The notes under the pieces: generated by a model
Seen by the model: only the letters and a program-made list of their open reading frames with translations
Told to the model about the DNA's origin: nothing
Database searches by the model: none
Assembly (NCBI GenBank): GCA_030040725.1
Contig: JASHTD010000201.1
Coordinates: 1 to 5,359, forward strand
DNA: 5,359 nucleotides
Reading direction: 5' to 3'
Origin: Candidatus Sulfotelmatobacter sp.
GTDB taxonomy: Bacteria; Acidobacteriota; Terriglobia; Terriglobales; Acidobacteriaceae
Translations under genes and position numbers: made by a program
Shown here: piece by piece, positions 1-4,759 of the stretch
Position numbering within the stretch: the first letter of the stretch is position 1
How the letters are laid out: every line of letters begins with the position of its first letter

Positions 1-135
1 AGGCGCGCGAGAAATTAATAGGCGCATAAGAAAGACCACATAGAAACTAAAGGCCTTCTGCACGGCATTCCGCTATCGATTAGTATGTTCGGTTGCGTTT
101 CATGCCGATCCAAACGCACAGGAATACTCCCAATC

Positions 136-1794
136 ATGAACAAAAAGAACAGGCAGATTCGTGGCAGCCGTCGATTATTTCTCAGAAGTACTCTGGCAGG
201 CGGCGCGGCCGCAACTGCTGCCTCTCTTTATCCCGCGCTGGCCGCAGCGCGCGAGGTTCCCCAGCCAGCCGAGACTTCCGAGGTCAAGCCTTTCGAGCTC
301 GATGAGATCACAATTCCCGATCTGCAAGATGGAATCAAGAGCGGCAAATTTACCGCCCGGTTGCTGGTTGAGAAGTACTCCGCTCGCATTGACGAAATCG
401 ACAAGCATGGCCCGGCTGTGAACGCCATCATCGAAATGAATCCCGATGCGCTTGCCATTGCTGACGCGATCGATCAGGAACGAAAAAGCAAAGGCCCGCG
501 TGGGCCGATGCACGGCATTCCGGTGCTGATCAAAGACAACATCGCTACGGCCGACAAGATGATGACGACTGCCGGCTCGCTCGCGCTGGTGGGCTCGAAA
601 CCTCCACGCGATTCGTTCGTCGCGCAGAGGCTGCGCAGCGCCGGAGCGGTAATTCTCGGCAAGACGAACTTAAGCGAATGGGCCAATATCCGCTGCAGCC
701 ATTCCACCAGCGGCTGGAGTGGACGCGGTGGGCTGACGAAAAATCCTTATGCTCTTGACCGGAACCCTTGCGGATCAAGCTCGGGGACGGGAGCCGGTAT
801 TTCGGCAAATCTTTGCGCGGTCGGGATCGGGACGGAGACGGATGGTTCCATCGTCTGTCCGTCCTCCTCTAATGGACTTGCCGGCATCAAGCCAACAGTT
901 GGCCTGGTGAGCCGTAGTGGAATCATTCCGATCTCTCACAGCCAGGATGGCGCCGGGCCGATGTGCCGCACCGTGCGGGACGCCGCAACTTTACTGGGCG
1001 CATTAACTGGAGTCGATCCGAACGATCCAGCTACAGCCGCAAGCGCAGGCAAGGCTTACCCCGACTATACGCAGTTCTGCGATCCGAACGGACTCAAAGG
1101 TGCGCGCATCGGAGTCGCAAGAAAATACTTCGGCTTCAACGATGCCGTCGATGCCCTGATGGAGCAATCGCTCGACGTAATGAAGCGGCAGGGAGCGACT
1201 CTAATCGATCCGGCGGATATCGAGACATTGGGTAAGTTTGATGACAGCGAGCTGTTGATTATGATGTACGAACTTAAAGCCGACCTCAACGCCTATCTCG
1301 CGCGGCTTGGGCCGAGTGCTCCGGTTCGGACATTAAAGGATGTAATCGACTTCAACGAAAGCAATCGCCAGAAAGAGATGCCTTACTTCGGTCAAGACTT
1401 ATTTCTGAAAGCTGAGGCCAAAGGCCCACTCACCGAGAAAGCGTATCTCGATGCGCTGGCAAAAAACCACCAACTCGCTCGCACCGAAGGTATCGATGCA
1501 ACCATGGATAAATATCATCTTGATGCCCTCGTTGCTCCCACCGGAGGGCCGGCCTGGCTTACAGACTTGCTGAATGGAGATCACGTGGCCGGCGGAAGTT
1601 CGAATGCCGCCGCCGTCGCGGGTTACCCCAATGTTAACGTGACTGCTGGTTCCATCGCAGGGCTCCCGATCGGAATTTCATTCTTCGGGCGGGCCTGGAG
1701 CGAGCCCACACTGATCCGCCTGGCATACGCATTCGAACAAGCAACGAAGGCTCGACAGGCTCCGCGTTTCCTGACTACGATAAAGGTTGATTAA
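136..1794 (+). CDS. Tat-exported amidase, peptide-amidase-like (amidase signature family)
   Basis: A 552-residue serine amidase that should hydrolyse a carboxamide to acid and ammonia. The amidase-signature triad is complete: Lys133 in VLIKDN, cis-Ser214 in PCGSSSG, and nucleophile Ser238 in TETDGSI; the 24-residue Ser-Ser spacing matches characterised members such as FAAH and malonamidase. Motifs GKTNLSEWAN, GWSGRGG, GLVSRSGIIPIS and AWSEP recall, from memory, the Stenotrophomonas maltophilia peptide amidase, which removes C-terminal peptide amides. It is not GatA-like in context, since no gatB or gatC is nearby. The N-terminus carries a twin-arginine motif (SRRLFLR, residues 11-17), an Ala-rich hydrophobic stretch and an ALAAA cleavage region near residues 34-38, so folded export to the periplasm is inferred. 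I chose ATG 136 because it places the Tat signal normally; ATG 85 would add 17 unlikely residues without a ribosome site. AGGA at 120-123 is a weak, distant ribosome site. The true substrate is uncertain. Confidence 0.93.
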   Translation: MNKKNRQIRGSRRLFLRSTLAGGAAATAASLYPALAAAREVPQPAETSEVKPFELDEITIPDLQDGIKSGKFTARLLVEKYSARIDEIDKHGPAVNAIIEMNPDALAIADAIDQERKSKGPRGPMHGIPVLIKDNIATADKMMTTAGSLALVGSKPPRDSFVAQRLRSAGAVILGKTNLSEWANIRCSHSTSGWSGRGGLTKNPYALDRNPCGSSSGTGAGISANLCAVGIGTETDGSIVCPSSSNGLAGIKPTVGLVSRSGIIPISHSQDGAGPMCRTVRDAATLLGALTGVDPNDPATAASAGKAYPDYTQFCDPNGLKGARIGVARKYFGFNDAVDALMEQSLDVMKRQGATLIDPADIETLGKFDDSELLIMMYELKADLNAYLARLGPSAPVRTLKDVIDFNESNRQKEMPYFGQDLFLKAEAKGPLTEKAYLDALAKNHQLARTEGIDATMDKYHLDALVAPTGGPAWLTDLLNGDHVAGGSSNAAAVAGYPNVNVTAGSIAGLPIGISFFGRAWSEPTLIRLAYAFEQATKARQAPRFLTTIKVD

Positions 1795-1934
1795 GGTAGA
1801 CCCCACTTACTCGAACCTTTCCTCTGTATGGGAAGCTAGGTTTAGTTCTAATTTGGATTCCTCCCCCAGCCCATGCATTAAATTCGCCGATTCCCGGATG
1901 TGTCGCGGCTTTTCTCGTGTTAGCCTTACTTACC

Positions 1935-1941
1935 AAGGGGG
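1935..1941 (+). promoter_or_regulatory. Ribosome binding site deciding the start of the small basic protein
   Basis: AAGGGGG lies 8 bases before ATG 1950 and 11 before the adjacent ATG 1953. This is the best Shine-Dalgarno in the left half of the window. It rules out the in-frame TTG-type start 33 bases upstream (1917), which would place the site inside the gene. Confidence 0.7.
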
Positions 1942-1949
1942 TATTACTC

Positions 1950-2177
1950 ATGATGAACGACGTAGTGACTTCCCTACAGAAGGAGTACTCCCGGCTGCAA
2001 GCGGAGTTGGGACGAGTAGGGAAGGCGCTGGATGCGCTCGGACACCGAGGTGGGCGTAAGCTCAAAAGGACTGGCCGTACCTTGAGCAAAGAAGCCCGCC
2101 AACGTATCGCTGAAGCGCAGAGGCTGCGTTGGGCGAAGGTCCGCAAGGCCGCCGCCAAATCAGCCGCTAAGTCGTAA
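1950..2177 (+). CDS. Small basic protein, N-terminal coiled coil and Lys/Ala-rich tail; function unknown
   Basis: A 75-residue protein with no assigned function. Residues about 4-28 (VVTSLQKEYSRLQAELGRV and onward) have heptad-like Leu/Val spacing and probably form a short coiled coil, suggesting oligomerisation. A GHRGGRKLKRTGR linker follows, then TLSKEARQRIAEAQRLRWAKV (helical, strongly basic) and an Ala/Lys tail AAAKSAAKS reminiscent of histone-H1-like bacterial tails. The 'LS.EAR.RI.EAQ..RWA' pattern recurs, in my recollection, in many small uncharacterised Acidobacteriota proteins. There is no signal peptide or membrane segment, so it should be cytoplasmic; nucleic-acid binding is inferred from charge only. 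Two consecutive ATG codons (1950, 1953) follow a strong ribosome site. It stands alone, 155 bases after the amidase, and converges with the ABC permease. The codon pattern, good ribosome site and recognisable C-terminal motif argue that it is real. Confidence 0.72.
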   Translation: MMNDVVTSLQKEYSRLQAELGRVGKALDALGHRGGRKLKRTGRTLSKEARQRIAEAQRLRWAKVRKAAAKSAAKS

Positions 2178-2183
2178 CAGTAA

Positions 2184-2197
2184 TGCTTTCGCAAGCA
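2184..2197. terminator. Small hairpin between convergent genes, terminator-like
   Basis: TGCTT / AAGCA form a 5-bp stem closed by TCGC (GCGA, a GNRA loop, on the minus strand), starting 7 bases after the stop of the small basic protein. Neither strand has a proper T-tract after it; the minus strand continues TTACTGTTACG, which is only mildly T-rich. It is a candidate 3'-end structure for either convergent transcript, not a textbook intrinsic terminator. Confidence 0.3.
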
Positions 2198-2205
2198 CCG
2201 CGGCC

Positions 2206-2247
2206 GGCCTCGTTTGCCACTTCTCGAAAGGGATTGCGGGCGAGGCC
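2206..2247. repeat. Inverted repeat, 7-bp perfect arms with 28-base loop
   Basis: GGCCTCG (2206-2212) and CGAGGCC (2241-2247) are perfectly complementary. The structure sits between the convergent small protein and ABC permease genes, where a 3'-end or transcript-stabilising hairpin is expected. The long loop and absent T-run make an intrinsic terminator unlikely; chance in GC-rich sequence cannot be excluded. Confidence 0.3.
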
Positions 2248-2317
2248 AAGCTTCGGAGTTATCCACAACCACTCTCGCCTTACCACGCAGACGCAATTCC
2301 GGCCGGCTATCTGATTA

Positions 2318-3433
2318 CTAAGTCCATCGAAACCACCTGAGCGCGAGCAGGAACGAAATTACACCCCACAAACCCATCACCAGGAGGCGCGGCCACTGAT
2401 GGAGCAGGGGGGTGCCTTCCAGAATGCTGGTTCGCAGTGCGTCGTTTAGCGCCGTCAGCGGAAGAGCTTTGATTAACGGCTGGACGACAGCCGGAAACCG
2501 CTCATACGAGAAAAATACGCCGGAAAAAATCCACATAGGCATCATGACCAGATTCATGAGGCCGCTTACGCTTTCGATCTTCTGCGCGCGGCTCGCAGTG
2601 AGAAGGCCGACTCCTCCGAAGCAGAGCGCACCGACCGAACCGAGCAGAGTAATGGTGAAGAGGGAGCCCAAGACCCGCATATGGAAGAACACCACGCCCA
2701 GAACGAGCAGCAAACCAATTTCGATGACCATGAGCACCAGGCGGCTGGACATAAGCGCGAGCAGAAAATCTCCGCGGCGCATGGGCGTACCCACGAAGCG
2801 TTTGAGTAGCTTGCGCTGCCGCATATCGACCAGCGCGAATCCGACGCCCCACATGCCAGAGTTCATCAAATTCATACCCAGCAGGCCGGGAATCAGAAAA
2901 TCGATATAACGCGAGCCCGGTTCGGAAGACGTGACTTCGCTGGTGGCGATCACGTTCTCGCGACCGGCTGCGGCCTGCAGCGCGTCATTGACTTCCGAAC
3001 GGGCCAGCACGCTTTCCGGACGAGCAGGGTCGTAAAGGTAAGTAAGTCCTCCGGCTGCATTTGGCTCGATGACGAGATCGTATTTACCCAACCGGAAACC
3101 TTTGCGCGCGGCAGCATCGTCCTGAACCTCGACCTTGAAAGATGCATGCTGCGGAGAGTTCTGCAACAGCGATTCCGTCTGCTGCGCTCCGGCTCCGGCG
3201 ACAATGGCAACCGGAGAAGCGCCGGCGGGTTTCTCACGGAAGGCAATGCCCAGCCCGGCAGCGAGCAGCAGAGGAAATACGAAAACCCAGAACACGACCT
3301 CCGGCTCGCGCTTGAGTTCGAGCATGCGAGCCCAAAGGAGATGCCCGTAGCCTGCCCAGCGACCATTGCGCCGCGGCGGACGGCTGGGGTTAGCGGAAGT
3401 CTTGGCTGTGGGAAGTTGTTCTGCAACACTCAT
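2318..3433 (-). CDS. ABC-2 type transporter permease
   Basis: A 371-residue inner-membrane subunit of an ABC-2 exporter. After a charged, Pro-rich cytoplasmic N-terminus there is one membrane segment (about residues 46-65), a long extracytoplasmic domain (about 66-176), and five more segments near 178-201, 231-250, 256-279, 288-309 and 348-367. This 1+5 layout with a large first external domain is typical of the ABC2_membrane_3/NatB-like group. Family landmarks include YIDFLIPGLLG, the cytoplasmic loop RQRKLLKRFVGTPMRRGD, which should contact the ATPase, and the LPLTALNDALR segment before the last helix. ATG 3433 has only a poor ribosome site (GAG, 5 bases away). The partner ATPase lies upstream on the same strand, 161 bases away, a long gap for such a pair. 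The substrate cannot be told from sequence; drug, lipid or polysaccharide export are all possible. Confidence 0.93.
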   Translation of the reverse strand: MSVAEQLPTAKTSANPSRPPRRNGRWAGYGHLLWARMLELKREPEVVFWVFVFPLLLAAGLGIAFREKPAGASPVAIVAGAGAQQTESLLQNSPQHASFKVEVQDDAAARKGFRLGKYDLVIEPNAAGGLTYLYDPARPESVLARSEVNDALQAAAGRENVIATSEVTSSEPGSRYIDFLIPGLLGMNLMNSGMWGVGFALVDMRQRKLLKRFVGTPMRRGDFLLALMSSRLVLMVIEIGLLLVLGVVFFHMRVLGSLFTITLLGSVGALCFGGVGLLTASRAQKIESVSGLMNLVMMPMWIFSGVFFSYERFPAVVQPLIKALPLTALNDALRTSILEGTPLLHQWPRLLVMGLWGVISFLLALRWFRWT

Positions 3434-3458
3434 GCTTACTCGTTCACGTTAGCTTACG

Positions 3459-3474
3459 CGACACGCTGGTGTCG
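3459..3474 (-). other. Hairpin in the ATPase-permease gap, before the permease start
   Basis: CGACAC / GTGTCG form a perfect 6-bp stem with a 4-base loop (GCTG on the plus strand, CAGC in the mRNA), with one further G-U pair possible. In the minus-strand mRNA it ends 25 bases before the permease ATG, just upstream of the initiation region. It may protect the mRNA 5' to the permease or tune its translation relative to the ATPase; this is inference. Confidence 0.4.
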
Positions 3475-3476
3475 TC

Positions 3477-3524
3477 GGAGATCCCTCCGCCCGCCGGCAA
3501 AAAACGCGGGCGTTCGGGATGACG
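3477..3524 (-). repeat. REP-like intergenic palindrome (GTCATCCCGA...GAGGGATCT type)
   Basis: An imperfect palindrome inside the ATPase-permease gap. The outer arms ATCCC (3481-3485) and GGGAT (3516-3520) enclose a short internal loop, then a 7-bp GC stem CGCCCGC (3488-3494) / GCGGGCG (3506-3512) with an A6-containing loop. Read on the minus strand, its ends are CGTCATCCCGA and GAGGGATCTCC. These edges match, from memory, a dispersed intergenic repeat style (TCATCC[CT]GA...GA[GA]GGATCT) common in Acidobacteriota and other environmental genomes. A single copy is visible here, so membership of a repeat family is inferred. Confidence 0.5.
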
Positions 3525-3594
3525 CAACGCACCGACACTCGAAATCAAACCACCACCCTTTATCTCCGCAATTATGACTCACTCGTAAATGACG

Positions 3595-4530
3595 CTACTC
3601 TTCCCGCAAGTGTCTTCCCGTCAGCCGCACGAATACATCTTCCAGACTGGCTTGGCGTGTCGAAAGGTGCTCGAGCTGGCTTCCCTGTTTTTCGACGGCG
3701 TCCAAGAGCGCGGGAATGGTCAAATGAGGCTCTTTGACGCTGAGCGCCATCATGCCATCGGCCTCGAGCACGGACTCGACGCCGGGCAGAGCGCGCCAGA
3801 GTGCGGGATCCGCCCGGCCGTTGCCATTGGAACTCACGGCAAACTCGACAACGTGATGGCCGCCGAGGCGTTCAATCAAATCGGCCGGCGAACCTTCCGC
3901 GATGATTTGCCCATGATCAACGATTGCCAGCCGGTCGCATAGACGCTCGGCTTCGTCCATGTAATGCGTGGTCAGCAGAACGGTTCCGCCGTTGCGCTGA
4001 AATTCGCGAATAATATCCCAGAGTTGCCGACGGCTCTGTGGATCGAGCCCGGTGGTCGGCTCATCGAGGAAAAGAATTTTCGGATTGCAAACCAGCGCCG
4101 TCGCCACCGCCAGCCGCTGGCGTTGCCCGCCGGAAAGCTTTCCCACCCACGCGTCGGCTTTCTCGGTGAGTTGCATTTCTTCCAGCACTTCATCGGTTGA
4201 CCGCGGTTCACGATAAAAACTGGCGAAAAGGTCGACGGTTTCGCGCACGCTAAGCTTTTCGGAAAGCCTGGTTTCCTGCAGAGAGATGCCCAGCCACTCC
4301 CGCATTTCGCGTGGGTTCTGGCTCCAGGAGTGGCCGAGAATCGAGACTTGCCCAGAGGTCGGCTCCAGCAAGCCTTCGAGAATCTCGATTGTCGTAGTCT
4401 TCCCTGCGCCGTTCGGCCCGAGCAGGCCGAAGCATTCTCCAGTTTGAATCTCGAGATTCAGCCCGCGCACAGCTTCCACTTTTCCCTGGTAGGTCTTGCG
4501 CAGGTCACGGCATTGGACGGCGATCCCCAC
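3595..4530 (-). CDS. ABC transporter ATP-binding protein (DrrA/NatA-like)
   Basis: A 311-residue cytoplasmic ATPase that powers the adjacent ABC-2 permease. All nucleotide-binding motifs are intact: A-loop Tyr14, Walker A GPNGAGKTT (38-46), Q-loop Gln85, signature LSGGQ (132-136), Walker B ILFLDE (152-157), D-loop GLDP, and switch His189 in TTHY. Residues about 228-311 form the extra C-terminal domain seen in DrrA-like exporters, ending in the typical SLEDVFVRLTGR. The first usable in-frame start is GTG at 4530; an in-frame TAG lies 9 bases further upstream, and the two nearby ATGs are out of frame. No ribosome site precedes it, which hints at leaderless or leader-controlled initiation. It is the first gene of a minus-strand operon with the permease and is transcribed divergently from the transglutaminase-like gene. 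Length and motifs are normal for the family; the substrate is unknown. Confidence 0.95.
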   Translation of the reverse strand: MGIAVQCRDLRKTYQGKVEAVRGLNLEIQTGECFGLLGPNGAGKTTTIEILEGLLEPTSGQVSILGHSWSQNPREMREWLGISLQETRLSEKLSVRETVDLFASFYREPRSTDEVLEEMQLTEKADAWVGKLSGGQRQRLAVATALVCNPKILFLDEPTTGLDPQSRRQLWDIIREFQRNGGTVLLTTHYMDEAERLCDRLAIVDHGQIIAEGSPADLIERLGGHHVVEFAVSSNGNGRADPALWRALPGVESVLEADGMMALSVKEPHLTIPALLDAVEKQGSQLEHLSTRQASLEDVFVRLTGRHLREE

Positions 4531-4536
4531 GCATGC

Positions 4537-4542
4537 ATTCTA
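4537..4542 (-). promoter_or_regulatory. Possible -10 element just before the ATPase GTG start
   Basis: TAGAAT on the minus strand matches the sigma-70 -10 consensus at 5 of 6 positions and ends 6 bases before the GTG. A start of transcription about 7 bases downstream would fall at the start codon itself and give a leaderless mRNA. No good -35 hexamer is found about 17 bases upstream, so support is weak. Confidence 0.25.
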
Positions 4543-4554
4543 ACTTAGGCAGCG

Positions 4555-4571
4555 CCTTCGGCTCCGGAAGG
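4555..4571. other. Hairpin between the minus-strand terminator and the ATPase start
   Basis: CCTTC (4555-4559) and GAAGG (4567-4571) form a perfect 5-bp stem with a 7-base GC-rich loop. It resembles an anticodon arm in size only; the loop lacks U33 and no acceptor or D arm surrounds it. On the minus strand it would lie 24 bases before the ATPase GTG. Confidence 0.3.
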
Positions 4572-4594
4572 GTTCACAGGTTCGGACTCCCGAC

Positions 4595-4615
4595 AAAAAA
4601 ACGGCATCGCTGCCG
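4595..4615 (-). terminator. Minus-strand intrinsic terminator upstream of the ABC operon
   Basis: Read on the minus strand this is a CGGCA / TGCCG stem (5 bp) closed by a GCGA tetraloop and followed directly by seven T. That is a compact but well-formed rho-independent terminator. It points toward the ATPase gene and ends 64 bases before its GTG start. It could stop antisense transcripts entering from the transglutaminase-like gene, or act as an attenuator in the ABC operon leader. On the plus strand there is no T-run, so it does not serve a plus gene. Confidence 0.6.
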
Positions 4616-4636
4616 CCCGTTGTTGCATCTTGCTTT

Positions 4637-4666
4637 AGGTGCGCATCCCTAAATGCGGCTTCACCT
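4637..4666. other. Strong bulged hairpin in the divergent intergenic region
   Basis: AGGTGCGCAT (4637-4646) pairs with ATGCG (4653-4657) and CACCT (4662-4666), giving ten base pairs interrupted only by a four-base bulge (4658-4661), with a six-base loop. An alternative, TTTAGG (4634-4639) with CCTAAA (4648-4653), is mutually exclusive with it. The stem is the strongest secondary structure of the intergenic region. On the minus strand it would precede the terminator at 4595-4615; on the plus strand it lies about 94 bases before the transglutaminase-like start. Confidence 0.45.
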
Positions 4667-4669
4667 GAC

Positions 4670-4689
4670 GGCGTTCTCTCTAAAACGCC
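4670..4689. other. Hairpin with GGCGTT / AACGCC arms
   Basis: GGCGTT (4670-4675) and AACGCC (4684-4689) form a 6-bp perfect stem with an 8-base pyrimidine-rich loop. It directly adjoins the bulged hairpin at 4637-4666, so two hairpins stand in series. Its minus-strand copy overlaps the candidate -10 at 4679-4684, so as DNA it might instead be an operator-like palindrome. Confidence 0.3.
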
Positions 4690-4706
4690 CGTGCGTCGTT
4701 TGCCAA
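4679..4706 (-). promoter_or_regulatory. Candidate sigma-70-like promoter for the ABC operon leader
   Basis: On the minus strand, TTGGCA (4701-4706, 5 of 6 to TTGACA) is followed after 16 bases by TTTAGA (4679-4684, 3 of 6 to TATAAT). Transcription would start near 4673, producing a leader that contains the bulged hairpin and then the terminator. The -10 is poor and the call is tentative. Confidence 0.22.
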
Positions 4707-4747
4707 TCGCTTCTTAGTCGCCATCCGAAACATGATGTAGCGCATGA

Positions 4748-4754
4748 AAGGAAG
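4748..4754 (+). promoter_or_regulatory. Ribosome binding site of the transglutaminase-like gene
   Basis: AAGGAAG lies 5 bases before ATG 4760 (AGGA core 7 bases away). It selects this start over the out-of-frame ATG at 4744, which opens a shorter reading frame lacking any domain match. Confidence 0.7.
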
Positions 4755-4759
4755 CCGCT

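Noticed and set aside
61..84. CACGGCATTCCG at 61-72 repeats exactly at 511-522 inside the amidase, in the same frame and encoding HGIP in both places, suggesting a relic of another amidase upstream.
   Set aside because: A repeated 12-mer is expected about once by chance in a window of this size, the similarity does not extend to the flanks at DNA level, and an in-frame stop lies at 19-21.
85..135. Longer amidase start at ATG 85.
   Set aside because: It would put 17 extra residues (MFGCVSC and onward) before a Tat signal that begins properly at Met 136, and no ribosome site precedes 85.
1775..2296. Long minus-strand open frame of 173 codons.
   Set aside because: It overlaps the amidase end, an intergenic gap and the small basic gene in antisense, has no domain or ribosome site, and is explained by GC-rich codon structure.
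2412..2909. Plus-strand open frame of 165 codons antisense to the permease.
   Set aside because: It lies fully within the well-supported permease gene, its Arg/Ser/Pro-rich product matches nothing, and it mirrors permease codon bias.
3589..3942. Plus-strand open frame of 117 codons antisense to the ATPase 3' end.
   Set aside because: It is covered by the ATPase coding sequence with conserved motifs and has no independent support.
4541..4594. tRNA-like stretch: a 5-bp stem with 7-base loop (4555-4571) followed by GGTTCGGACTCC resembling a T arm.
   Set aside because: The anticodon-like loop lacks U33, the T-stem halves do not pair, and no acceptor or D arm is found at the right distance on either strand.
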